33,306 nt of DNA from Nitrospirota bacterium (lineage in GTDB: Bacteria > Nitrospirota > Thermodesulfovibrionia > Thermodesulfovibrionales > JdFR-88), in NCBI GenBank assembly GCA_021812785.1, contig JAKAMR010000017.1, positions 1 through 33,306 on the forward strand, given 5' to 3'. The first letter of the stretch is position 1. Every line of letters begins with the position of its first letter. The position numbers and the translations under genes were made by a program. Below, one piece after another: positions 7,846-15,443 of this stretch. Under the pieces are notes generated by a model. It ran no database searches and was not told where the DNA came from. It worked only from the letters and a program-made list of their open reading frames with translations.

Positions 7846-9444
7846 TATATTTTCCCTGACGGCTCTTAGCGCCCCGCCTTTAAGAGCGTACCGGCTCTGG
7901 CAGTTGGCGCACACCGCCTCCTGTTCTCCCTGTCCCTTGAACTTAAGCGGCACACCGCACTTGCATGCCCAGCCTATCTGCCTTGCAGGCACACCGGCCA
8001 CAACCGCGTAATCGGGCACATCGCTTTTTACTACCGCTCCCGCGCCCACAAGCGCGTACCTGCCAATGGTATTTCCGCAGACGACCGTGGCGTTTGCCCC
8101 TATTGTCGCTCCCTGCCTGACAACCGTGGGAAGGAATTCGTGTTTCCTTTCCACGAAGGCCCTCGGGTTGTACACGTTGGTAAAAACGCAGGAGGGGCCG
8201 CAGAAGACCTCTTCTTCCAGGACCACTCCTTTATATACGGACACGTTATTTTGTATCTTGCACCCCTTGCCCACCGAGGCGTCCGGGCCTATCACCACGT
8301 TTTGCCCTATGACGCAGCCCTCTCCGATCTCGGAGCCGCCCATTATATGAGAGAAATGCCATATCTTCGTGCCCGCGCCAATGCGCGCACCCTCATCCAC
8401 CTCGGCGCTTGCATGGACGAACACGTCTGGCGGAAGGAAGGACCCGGATGCTTTTTTGTTTTTTGCAGCAGCCCCGGCGATGGATGCCTCGGCCGCCTCA
8501 AGCACCTTGAGCACCCTCAGCCCCTCGCGGCCGTCAGTAAGAGGCTTTGTCCTCTGCCGGACACACCGGGCAAAGTGTTCAAGTTCCAGTTTCAGCGGCT
8601 CTCCCGGCCCGACCGGAACCACCTGGAAGTCGGCCTTGTGGGCCACCGGAATGCGCCCCTCCTTCCACTCTATCTGGTGGGGATAAAGAAAGAGCTTGTC
8701 CTTGCTTACATCGTCAAAAACGGCCATCGCCTGCGAGCCCACGACGACCAGCTTCTGCTCCTTGAAGGGGTGCAGCCAGCTTACAAAGATATGCCCCTTT
8801 GCCCCGCCGGCAAACTCCAGCAGGGTGAGCGTGGTGTCGTAAATGCCTTTGTTCAGGTAATCGCCGCCCTGCGCCGCCACCCTGGCCGGCTCTTCGCCAA
8901 AGAGCATGAGGATAACGGATATGTCGTGCGGCGCAAAACTCCACAGTATGTTCTCCTCCGTTCTAAGCTTCCCGATGTTCAGCCGGTTTGAGTATATGTA
9001 CTCGATCCTTCCAAGCACACCTTCCGTTACCAGCTCCTTCAATTTTATTACGGCAGGATGGTATTGAAGTATGTGGCCCACCATGAGCACCCTGTCTTTG
9101 CGGCGGGCGGTCTCCACGAGCTCCTCGCCCTGGGCCAGGTTGAGCGCCAGGGGTTTTTCAACGTATACATCCTTGCCCGCAAGGAGGCACTCCATGGCCA
9201 TCCGGTAGTGCATGGCCGCCGGTGCCGCTATGGATACCGCCCTGATCTCCGGGTCCCGCAGGATGTCTTCCATGTCGGTCGTGAAGCGCACATCCGGGAA
9301 CTGCTTTTTTCTTTCTTCTATGACCGCCAGGTCCTGGTCGCACGCCGTATGGAGCGTTCCCAGCTCATGGAGGTTCCTGAGGATGTTTTTCCCCCAGTAG
9401 CCAAGGCCGATGTGGGCTATGAATTTTTCTCTGGTCGGTATCAT
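7843..9444 (-). CDS. Gfo/Idh/MocA sugar dehydrogenase fused to a left-handed beta-helix acyltransferase and zinc ribbon
   Basis: This is a 533-residue fusion. Residues 1 to about 325 form a Gfo/Idh/MocA oxidoreductase: the NAD-binding GLGYWG at 13-18, the EKP motif at 96-98 (VYVEKPLAL) and a conserved VGHILQYHPA. Residues from about 345 to 500 are a hexapeptide-repeat beta-helix (IGAGTKIWHFSHIMGGSEIG, then VIGQNVVIGPDASVGKGC). A C-terminal CxC...CxxC ribbon (ACKCGVPL and CANCQSRY) ends the chain. WbpB/WlbA dehydrogenases and WbpD/WlbB acetyltransferases act in the same UDP-2,3-diacetamido-uronic acid pathway, so the fusion probably joins two of its steps. The matching 2-epimerase is directly upstream. 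A UDP-GlcNAc 6-dehydrogenase and an aminotransferase are not in the window. The open frame continues 71 codons upstream inside the epimerase gene. The ATG at 9444, behind AGGAG and 2 bp after the epimerase stop, is clearly the start. Confidence 0.9.
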   Translation of the reverse strand: MIPTREKFIAHIGLGYWGKNILRNLHELGTLHTACDQDLAVIEERKKQFPDVRFTTDMEDILRDPEIRAVSIAAPAAMHYRMAMECLLAGKDVYVEKPLALNLAQGEELVETARRKDRVLMVGHILQYHPAVIKLKELVTEGVLGRIEYIYSNRLNIGKLRTEENILWSFAPHDISVILMLFGEEPARVAAQGGDYLNKGIYDTTLTLLEFAGGAKGHIFVSWLHPFKEQKLVVVGSQAMAVFDDVSKDKLFLYPHQIEWKEGRIPVAHKADFQVVPVGPGEPLKLELEHFARCVRQRTKPLTDGREGLRVLKVLEAAEASIAGAAAKNKKASGSFLPPDVFVHASAEVDEGARIGAGTKIWHFSHIMGGSEIGEGCVIGQNVVIGPDASVGKGCKIQNNVSVYKGVVLEEEVFCGPSCVFTNVYNPRAFVERKHEFLPTVVRQGATIGANATVVCGNTIGRYALVGAGAVVKSDVPDYAVVAGVPARQIGWACKCGVPLKFKGQGEQEAVCANCQSRYALKGGALRAVRENI

Positions 9445-9446
9445 AT

Positions 9447-10661
9447 TCAAAAGTTCTCCTTGCTGAATATTTCCATTAGTGCGCCCACTATCCTTCCTGC
9501 CGCGTCGCCATCGCCGTAGGAAGTAAGCTCCGCCCCGGGCGGTAAAAAACCGGGTTTTGCAGGCATGCCTTGCCCCGAAGCGTATTCCTTGTACAGGATG
9601 TTCCAGCCGCTCTGCAGTGTCTCCACCCATTCGGTCTCGTCCCTCAGGGTAATGCACGGCACCTTTAGCCAGTAAGCCTCCTTCTGCACCCCCCCGGAAT
9701 CCGTAAGGACAAGCCTGCTGTTTTTAAGCAGCCAGAGCATGTCGAAATAGCCAAGCGGGGGGACCAGCAGCACGTTTTCCTCAAAAAGTCTTTTTGGCGA
9801 AAGACCCTCAAGATGTTTGCGCGTCCTCGGGTGCACCGGGAAAACAACGGTTGCACCATTGGCCGTTTGGTTCACAAACGCGGCAATTTCCTCCAGCTTT
9901 CCTTCAGTGTCCGTATTTTCGGCCCTGTGAATTGTAAGGACGGAGTATTGTCCGGAGGAAAGGCCAAGGCGCAGGAGGATATCGGATTTTTCCCCGGCGA
10001 TGCCTGAGGCAATGTTTAAAACGTCGTACATCACATCCCCCACGTTGCATACCAGCGGATGTGAAATGCCCGTCTTATGGCGGGTGCCTGACTCCCCGTA
10101 ATGGGCGGCCACGGCTTCCCCGGGATCAACGCTTATCAACTCCCCGTTCAGCATTACGTTCCCAAAACCCTCGCCCCGCAGGTTTTCAACGGCCGCTCTG
10201 GAGGGGCAGAAAAGAACGGTGGAGACATGGTCTGTAAGGACCCTGTTTATCTCCTCGGGCATCTCCTTGTTGCGGCTTCTTAAACCGGCCTCCACGTGCG
10301 CCACGGGAATACCAAGCTTTGCCGCTGCAAGGGCGGCGCCTATCGTGGAATTGGTGTCCCCGTACACGACTATGGCATCCGGACGCTCTCTGGCCAGCAC
10401 CTCTTCCACCTTGACGAGTATCTGCCCGGTCTGAGACCCATGAGAGGCCGAGCCCACGCCAAGGTGGTACTTTGGCTCCTCGATCCCGAGCTCATTGAAG
10501 AACACCTGCGACATGGAATAGTCGTAGTGCTGCCCCGTGTGCACGAGAATGTTCTCTAAAAATGCCGCTCCCGGCCTGCAGTTGTGCCTGCGTATGGCAC
10601 TAGATACAGGCAGGTACTTTATGAACTGCGGGCGGGCACCTGCCACCTGAACGATTTTCAT
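9447..10661 (-). CDS. Non-hydrolysing UDP-N-acetylglucosamine-type 2-epimerase (WecB/WbpI family)
   Basis: The enzyme inverts C2 of a UDP-2-acetamido sugar, as WecB (UDP-GlcNAc to UDP-ManNAc) or WbpI (diacetamido uronic acid form) does. The 404-residue chain has VAGARPQFIKYLPVSSAI, HTGQHYDYSMSQVFFNELGI, VYGDTNSTIGAALAAAKLGI, VAHVEAGLRS, MPEEINRVLTDH and TDSGGVQKEA, all hallmarks of the family. Two insertions stand out: a few residues near 28-36 and about 35 residues at 170-205, between the NLRGEGF helix and the VGDVMYD strand, where family members normally have a short turn. AAGGGA lies 8-9 bp before the ATG at 10661. Because the dehydrogenase/acyltransferase fusion follows directly, the WbpI-like role is favoured over WecB. 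Confidence 0.92.
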   Translation of the reverse strand: MKIVQVAGARPQFIKYLPVSSAIRRHNCRPGAAFLENILVHTGQHYDYSMSQVFFNELGIEEPKYHLGVGSASHGSQTGQILVKVEEVLARERPDAIVVYGDTNSTIGAALAAAKLGIPVAHVEAGLRSRNKEMPEEINRVLTDHVSTVLFCPSRAAVENLRGEGFGNVMLNGELISVDPGEAVAAHYGESGTRHKTGISHPLVCNVGDVMYDVLNIASGIAGEKSDILLRLGLSSGQYSVLTIHRAENTDTEGKLEEIAAFVNQTANGATVVFPVHPRTRKHLEGLSPKRLFEENVLLVPPLGYFDMLWLLKNSRLVLTDSGGVQKEAYWLKVPCITLRDETEWVETLQSGWNILYKEYASGQGMPAKPGFLPPGAELTSYGDGDAAGRIVGALMEIFSKENF

Positions 10662-11268
10662 TGGATAAAATCCCTTCGGCCTTTCTGATTTGAGCTGACC
10701 TGATTTGATTTCCCGTCCCGTATGCAGCAGCTCTTTTTTAGATTCTTCCGGGAATCCTGTGAGCGTGCAAGACCATTTTATTTCCCCCTGATACGAGGTT
10801 TTTGTTTTTGAGAGGCGGGTGGTGTGAGCGCAGTGCCCGCCGCGATCCCTGCGATATAGCCGCTGCGGCAGCCGTTAGCCGTATTCATGTAAGCCGCGCC
10901 GGTACCACCAGTCTGACTGCGGGAGACGGCGGCCCAAGTCAGGGGTCCCCAAAAAGCCAAAGGCTTTTTGGGGCAGAAGCGCAGCAAATGCCGCCCGCAC
11001 ACAAAACCTGAAAAGACCTTTTTTATTCCGGCTGCCTGTCCATGGCTTGAAAATGCCTGGAGGCCCCGGAGATGAAAAGACAAAATCCCATGATTTACAA
11101 GTCCCATTATATGGCAGAATGCCCCCCTTCGCAATTGAAATTCGGGATGGGCGCATATGGTCCTTGAATAAAGACGCAGCACGGAAGTCTTTTTCTTTTC
11201 TTCATTTTTCCAAAAGCAAAAAAACTTTTCTTTTTCAAAATGAACGCCGGAGGGTGATAAAATACGCT
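10662..11268. other. Divergent intergenic region with a strong hairpin
   Basis: This interval separates the polysaccharide cluster (minus) from the binding-protein-like gene (plus), so both promoters should lie here, but I could not identify a well-spaced -35/-10 pair on either strand. It holds a perfect 12-bp hairpin (10947-10973). Open frames on both strands (for example minus 10778-11182 and plus from 11047) have no recognisable domain in this part. A decayed gene or repeat is possible. The A+T-rich segment at 11185-11250 directly precedes the plus-strand gene. Confidence 0.5.
10947..10973. terminator. Perfect 12-bp hairpin, possible terminator
   Basis: CCCCAAAAAGCC pairs exactly with GGCTTTTTGGGG around an AAA loop. 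The stem is long and stable, but no T-run follows the 3' arm on either strand. A rho-independent terminator is therefore only possible, and a repeat or protein-binding palindrome is equally likely. Confidence 0.4.
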
Positions 11269-12207
11269 ATGGGCGGGGAAAAGGGAATAGGAAAAGTCCG
11301 GGTGGGCCACCTTTCCACCTTTTACCATACCGCCATGCTCCTGATGGCAGGAGAGCATGGGGGAGCGTTTGAATGGCGCCTTTTTGCCACCGGCCCGGAC
11401 ATTGTGCAGGCCTTCAGAAAAGGGCTGATAGATATTGCGTACATAGGGCTGCCGCCTGCGGTCATCGGCATAGCCTCGGGGGTAAGGATAAAATGCGTGG
11501 CCGGCGGACACATCGAGGGCACGGTGATGTCGGGCATCAAGGGACTGAAGGGATATCCGGAGCTGCAAGACCTTGGCGAGGTCCTTGGGCAGCTAAAGGG
11601 GCTGAAAATAGGCGTGCCGGGGAAAGGCTCCATTCATGATGTGATCCTTTCGGATGCCCTGGTGCGCTTCGGCCTTTCAGAGACGGTTGAGGTCGTGAAC
11701 TTCAGATGGGCCGACGCCATCACCGAGGCCGTTTTCAAAAACCAGGTGCAGGCGGCCATGGGCACCCCCTCGCTTGCCGTAGCCATAAAGCGTTATGCCG
11801 GCGGCCGGGAGCTCTATCCTCCGCAACTTATCTGGCCGGGGAACCCAAGCTATGGGATAGTAGCGGCAAGTGAGTTCATCGCATCGCGCCCCGGTGAGCT
11901 TGAGGAGTTTTTAATGATGCATGAGGAGGCCTGTCAGGCGCTAAGGGAGAACTCCACCCAGTGCGCCGGGACGATATCCTCCTATGCCGGGGTGGCGGAT
12001 GAGCAGTTCGTGCTGGAGGCAATAAATATGTCCCCCAGGTACTGCGCCCAGCTTACCGGCCGGTACATGAAGACAACCATGGATTTTGTGGATGCCCTGA
12101 AAAGGCTTGGCTATATTGAGGGAGGGAAAGGTCTGTCGCTGGAAGATATTTTCGAGACCTCATTCATAAAAAAGGTGCACCCGGCTGGCGACCATTATTC
12201 TTTATGA
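11269..12207 (+). CDS. SsuA/NMT1-type periplasmic-binding-protein-fold protein without a signal peptide
   Basis: The protein (312 residues) has the fold of nitrate/sulfonate/taurine binding proteins. It reads VRVGHLSTFYHTAMLLMAG at the start, then PDIVQAFRKGLIDIAYIGLP, a GVRIKCVAGGHIEGTVM strand, LKGLKIGVPGKGSIHDVI and a hinge followed by GIVAASEFIASRPGELEEF. There is no signal peptide or lipobox from any plausible start, and no ABC permease or ATPase nearby. The frame is open further upstream, but that part looks non-coding. The ATG at 11269 lies 15 nt after GGAGG, while a GTG at 11254 directly abuts it, so the start is slightly uncertain. Possible roles are a cytosolic ligand sensor, or an enzyme built on this fold as in MqnA/MqnD or Thi5. 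It lies near the coenzyme M operon but on the opposite strand. Confidence 0.78.
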   Translation: MGGEKGIGKVRVGHLSTFYHTAMLLMAGEHGGAFEWRLFATGPDIVQAFRKGLIDIAYIGLPPAVIGIASGVRIKCVAGGHIEGTVMSGIKGLKGYPELQDLGEVLGQLKGLKIGVPGKGSIHDVILSDALVRFGLSETVEVVNFRWADAITEAVFKNQVQAAMGTPSLAVAIKRYAGGRELYPPQLIWPGNPSYGIVAASEFIASRPGELEEFLMMHEEACQALRENSTQCAGTISSYAGVADEQFVLEAINMSPRYCAQLTGRYMKTTMDFVDALKRLGYIEGGKGLSLEDIFETSFIKKVHPAGDHYSL

Positions 12208-12249
12208 AGACCGACCAAAAAAATTTCGTAAGGAATCCCTCACCCCAAA

Positions 12250-12271
12250 CCCTCTCTCATTGGGGAGAGGG
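12250..12271. terminator. Hairpin after the binding-protein-like gene
   Basis: CCCTCTCTC at 12250-12258 pairs with the purine-rich GGGGAGAGGG ending at 12271, with one G-T pair. It lies 43 bp after the plus-strand stop. No T-run follows. The surrounding CCCTCACCCCAAACCCTCTC motif resembles a widely dispersed bacterial intergenic repeat, so it may be a repeat that also acts as a transcript end. Confidence 0.35.
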
Positions 12272-12390
12272 GGAGCGAAGCGGAAGGCGAGGTGTCAACA
12301 CGAGGTTACCCTGTAGCAAGCTGACAGGTAATTGCAAGTTAAAACTTTAAAAAACAAAAAAGTTTTTTTCAAGGAGGTGGAAAAACCGAA

Positions 12391-13008
12391 ATGTCAAAAA
12401 AAGAAAAGAAAAAAGAACGTCCATTGCCAAGGCCGCCCAGAAAAAAAGCGGAACAGGGATTTTCCGGCCGGGAGGAGGCGGGAGGCCTTATGTTCGATAA
12501 GCTCCAGGAGGCAATTGCCCAGGGCAAGGTTGAAGAGTTCATGAAAGAGAACATGCCTGAAGGCCAGTATGCCCGTAAATTGGCTGAGATGATGATGGGA
12601 ATATCGGGGTCTACGCTTGCCTTCAGGCCGGAGGGACCGGAGGGCAAGGAGGGAAACGGGCCGGGCATGAAAGAAGACGAAGCCGAAAGACCCATGCTTA
12701 AAGTGCCAAAGGACGTGTTTCAAGCCGCAATGGAAGGCAATGTAAACACGCTTGCGGACCTGCTTAAAGGGGAACAGGTCAAAACCGGAGCACCCTTGCA
12801 GAAGAAAAAGGGCATGCCCCCGCATGAAAAAGAGAAAGAACAGCCTGAAGGAAAAGAGCGGGAAGAAAAAAGCGGGTCACTGCTGGAAAAAGAGGTCATA
12901 GACAGCCTTCTTGAGATATCGGTGGACAATAACCTGTCCATGGACTGGCTCATTTACAGGGCGCTTAAACTCTACATAAAAAAATACCGGGAGACGGGGC
13001 AATTATAA
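12391..13008 (+). CDS. Hypothetical charged protein with a small C-terminal helical domain
   Basis: I do not recognise this 205-residue protein. AAGGAGGTGG, an excellent Shine-Dalgarno sequence, lies 8-10 nt before the ATG. The chain is very rich in Lys, Glu and Pro and probably largely disordered. A helical stretch at residues 34-70 contains KLQEAIAQGKVEEFMKENMP, a second at about 103-125 reads LKVPKDVFQAAMEGNVNTLA, and residues about 165-205 form a compact helix pair (EVIDSLLEISVDNNLSMDWL, then IYRALKLYIKKYRETG) that recalls ribbon-helix-helix DNA-binding proteins, though a strand-helix-helix match is not proved. No Cys, membrane segment or signal is present. It ends 22 bp from the convergent end of the coenzyme M operon. 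Confidence 0.7.
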   Translation: MSKKEKKKERPLPRPPRKKAEQGFSGREEAGGLMFDKLQEAIAQGKVEEFMKENMPEGQYARKLAEMMMGISGSTLAFRPEGPEGKEGNGPGMKEDEAERPMLKVPKDVFQAAMEGNVNTLADLLKGEQVKTGAPLQKKKGMPPHEKEKEQPEGKEREEKSGSLLEKEVIDSLLEISVDNNLSMDWLIYRALKLYIKKYRETGQL

Positions 13009-13030
13009 ATCGGGGCTTTGAAACATCGTA

Positions 13031-14188
13031 CTAGCCGCGCATGAGAAACTCCATGAACTGGCGTTTTATCTCCAGAGGCCCGAGCGGGATTACCGGGACG
13101 TCCCGGTTGCCGGGCCGGGCGAGCGCGTGTACGAACCTTGGGCCCTTCACCTTTTCCTTAAGCGCACTCACGATATCTTTTTTCCCTGCCGCCACTATCA
13201 CATCGAGTCCAAACCCCTTTGCCATCATGCCCAGGTCGATGCACCCGGCGGCAAACGTGGGCTGGTTGCCGGTAGACCCGTATGCCCCGTTGTCGACCGC
13301 AAAGACCGTCAGGTTCCTGCCTCCGAGGCAGGCGGCGGTGGCCAGGGTGCCAGGGTTCATCAAAAGGCTCCCGTCGCCGTCTATCACGACCACGTCTTTT
13401 GACCTTTTTGAAAGGGCCACCCCAAGGCCGATGGGCGTTGCCATTCCCATGCTGCCAAGCATGTAAAAGTGCGACGGCCTGTGTCCCATGCTGTACAGCT
13501 CTCTCGACGGAAACCCAAGATTGCAGATGACCGCCGCGCCTTCGGTAGCTGGCCAAAGGGCAGAGAGCATCTCATAGCGGTCGAGCCTCCTTGCAGTGCG
13601 TATTTTTACCTTTTGGCTTTCCGGCCCGCCCAAAAACCCATTTTTAATTTTTTTGAATTTTTCCCCGCGCCCGGGTCCGCTTTCTGTTTCCAGACCCGGG
13701 CCTTCCCATATGGCCGGCGACAGGAGGAAGACGTGTATCCTGTTTTCCGAATAGACCTTTTCAAGCATCTCCGGGACAAGCTGCAGTCCGGAAGCGGAAT
13801 CGATAGGCGTAAAACCTATCCCTGCCCCCTCAAGGATGCCAGGCAGCATGAGGCCCATGGGCGCCTGCGCGGCTATCTTCTCTTTATAGATCCCCCTGTG
13901 GCTGGCAAAGACGGCAAGCGGCAGCCCGTAAAAGCCGGTCAGCGACAGGAGGGCATTTATCATGTTGCCGATGCCAGAGTTCTGGATGAACATGGCAGGT
14001 CTTTTGCCGGCAAGCGCCGCTCCGGCGCATATGCCCACGCCTTCTTCCTCCCTGGTAAGCGGGACATGGTAAAACTTCCGGGAAACCAGGCACAAAAGCC
14101 CCTTTATCCTGTCGCAGGGCAGGGTCGCGGTAAAATCCACTCCACCTTCCCGCAGTATGCCCGTCAGTTCTTCTTCAGCGGACCGCAT
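13031..14188 (-). CDS. comDE: Sulfopyruvate decarboxylase, fused alpha and beta subunits (ComDE)
   Basis: This thiamine-diphosphate enzyme decarboxylates sulfopyruvate to sulfoacetaldehyde, the late committed step of coenzyme M synthesis. The 385-residue chain joins the pyrimidine-binding half (ComD; catalytic Glu in TREEEGVGICAGAALAGKRP near residue 49; MFIQNSGIGNMINALLSL at 66-83) to the diphosphate-binding half (ComE, from about residue 203) with GDGS at 271-274, N300 in AVDNGAYGSTGNQPTF and LGSMGMATPIGLGVA. A Pro/Gly/Lys-rich linker at about 163-200 joins them. The fused arrangement is the one known from Methanosarcina. It overlaps the end of the cysteate synthase gene by 14 bp and closes the operon. 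Other ThDP decarboxylases such as phosphonopyruvate decarboxylase share these motifs. The cysteate synthase neighbour is what favours sulfopyruvate. Confidence 0.88.
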   Translation of the reverse strand: MRSAEEELTGILREGGVDFTATLPCDRIKGLLCLVSRKFYHVPLTREEEGVGICAGAALAGKRPAMFIQNSGIGNMINALLSLTGFYGLPLAVFASHRGIYKEKIAAQAPMGLMLPGILEGAGIGFTPIDSASGLQLVPEMLEKVYSENRIHVFLLSPAIWEGPGLETESGPGRGEKFKKIKNGFLGGPESQKVKIRTARRLDRYEMLSALWPATEGAAVICNLGFPSRELYSMGHRPSHFYMLGSMGMATPIGLGVALSKRSKDVVVIDGDGSLLMNPGTLATAACLGGRNLTVFAVDNGAYGSTGNQPTFAAGCIDLGMMAKGFGLDVIVAAGKKDIVSALKEKVKGPRFVHALARPGNRDVPVIPLGPLEIKRQFMEFLMRG

Positions 14189-15437
14189 GACGCAAAAATT
14201 TCTCTATCTCTTTCTCGGATGCGTTCTTCGATATCAGAAGGGGGTTTATCCTCCCGACCGCCATGTCCCTTTTAAGCCGTCTCTCGCCGCCTCCCGTTAT
14301 ATTAAGCAGCACGGGCCCGTCACTGCCTACTGTGCCCTTCTTTGCCGCCTTCAAAAGGGCGGCGGTGGCAACACCGGCCGCAGGCACCAGGTCTATCCCT
14401 TCGGTCTCCTCGAAAATATCCATGGCGGCATAGACCTCGTCATTCGTTATGCCGTACATTGTGCCGCCGGTTGCCTGAAGGGCATCGAACACGCCTCCCA
14501 GCACTCCGTAGGCCGGATACCTGTTTGAGAGGACCCTGGTGGTTGTCTCGCTTATGAAAGCAAAATCCAGGTCCGCCGGATCGATCTCCCGGCTTTTTCT
14601 CATGTAGGCCTTTGTCATGGGAGCAAACGGAAGGTTCTGGGCCAGATGCAGGACAGGCAGGGAACTGCCGTACCGGCCGTCCTTTAAAAACCTTTCGCTC
14701 ATCTCCCAGGCGGCTATCGCCCCTGCACCGCTGCCTACGGCCTGGAAATAATGGCGCGGGAGTGTTCCAATGGTATTTACCGCCTCCAGCATGACTATGC
14801 CAAGCCCGTCCCTCTTGGCGATGTTTTTTACCCCGCCCTCAAAGGGCATTCCCGCCACCAGGGCTATGCGCTTGGCCACGTTTATGGAATCTGAATAATC
14901 CCCGTCCGAGACGGCTATCGTCGGGGCGCTTCCGAATATGCCCTTCTCCTCAAGGTACCACATTTCAGGAAGGCACATGGAGGGCACGACGATGATGGCG
15001 GGAAATCCGGAGGTGGAGGAAAGATGGGCAAAGGCCCTGGCCGTGTTGCCGGCGGAGGCGGCAACCAGGCCCTGCATCCCGTTTTCCATCGCGTTTTGAA
15101 TCACCACCGCTGCCTCGAACTCCTTGAACGTGCAGGTCTGAAGTAGAGCGCCTCTTTCCGGCCAGTAACCGCAAAAACAGATGTACAGCTCGGGGATGCC
15201 CGCCTGCCTTGCAAACCCTTCCGACCGATAGACGGCCGGCCCCGGCTGCTTGAACCCCGGCGAATGGACGGGGAGCCAGTTGAATTTCCAGGCGCCTTCG
15301 CCGGGCCCTCTGGAAGAAAACTCCTTTTCCCTGTATTCGGTCACGAGGAGCGCGTTCACGCAGTGCTCGCAAAAGGCGCAGTACGCGTTTTCAAGCACCT
15401 TGCCGCATTTCCTGCACACAATGTTGAAATGGCTCAT
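14175..15437 (-). CDS. Cysteate synthase (threonine synthase family, PLP)
   Basis: In Methanosarcina this enzyme makes L-cysteate from O-phosphoserine and sulfite, the first step of the coenzyme M route that uses no phosphoenolpyruvate. The 420-residue protein opens with a Cys ribbon (C8, C11, C20, C23), as in archaeal threonine-synthase relatives. The PLP lysine is predicted at K105 in QTCTFKEFEA. SAGNTARAFAHLS at 128-140 forms the phosphate loop. GGVKNIAKRDGLGIVMLEAV, HYFQAVGSGAGAIAAWE, LAQNLPFAPM and the late LLNITGGGERRLK match the cysteate synthase subfamily, including the WLPV and CFCGYWPERGA segments, better than ordinary threonine synthase. It begins 6 bp after the HdrD-like gene. A transaminase to convert cysteate to sulfopyruvate is not in the window and may be a general aspartate aminotransferase. 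Confidence 0.9.
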   Translation of the reverse strand: MSHFNIVCRKCGKVLENAYCAFCEHCVNALLVTEYREKEFSSRGPGEGAWKFNWLPVHSPGFKQPGPAVYRSEGFARQAGIPELYICFCGYWPERGALLQTCTFKEFEAAVVIQNAMENGMQGLVAASAGNTARAFAHLSSTSGFPAIIVVPSMCLPEMWYLEEKGIFGSAPTIAVSDGDYSDSINVAKRIALVAGMPFEGGVKNIAKRDGLGIVMLEAVNTIGTLPRHYFQAVGSGAGAIAAWEMSERFLKDGRYGSSLPVLHLAQNLPFAPMTKAYMRKSREIDPADLDFAFISETTTRVLSNRYPAYGVLGGVFDALQATGGTMYGITNDEVYAAMDIFEETEGIDLVPAAGVATAALLKAAKKGTVGSDGPVLLNITGGGERRLKRDMAVGRINPLLISKNASEKEIEKFLRHAVR

Positions 15438-15443
15438 ATGATT

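Noticed and set aside
10778..11182. Minus-strand frame of 134 codons in the divergent region
   Set aside because: Its product has no recognisable domain and it runs through the 12-bp hairpin. The Gly/Ala-rich end could be a decayed gene fragment, but nothing supports a functional protein.
12310..12340. Possible sigma-54 promoter before the plus-strand hypothetical gene (TGACAGGTAATTGCA)
   Set aside because: The GC pair is one base too close to the -24 element and the first G pair is not intact, so it does not fit GG-N10-GC.
13031..14188. Reading the ComDE-like protein as acetolactate synthase or phosphonopyruvate decarboxylase
   Set aside because: The fused short ThDP halves lack the central FAD-like domain of acetolactate synthase, and the neighbouring cysteate synthase makes sulfopyruvate the more likely substrate. 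Phosphonopyruvate remains a weaker alternative.
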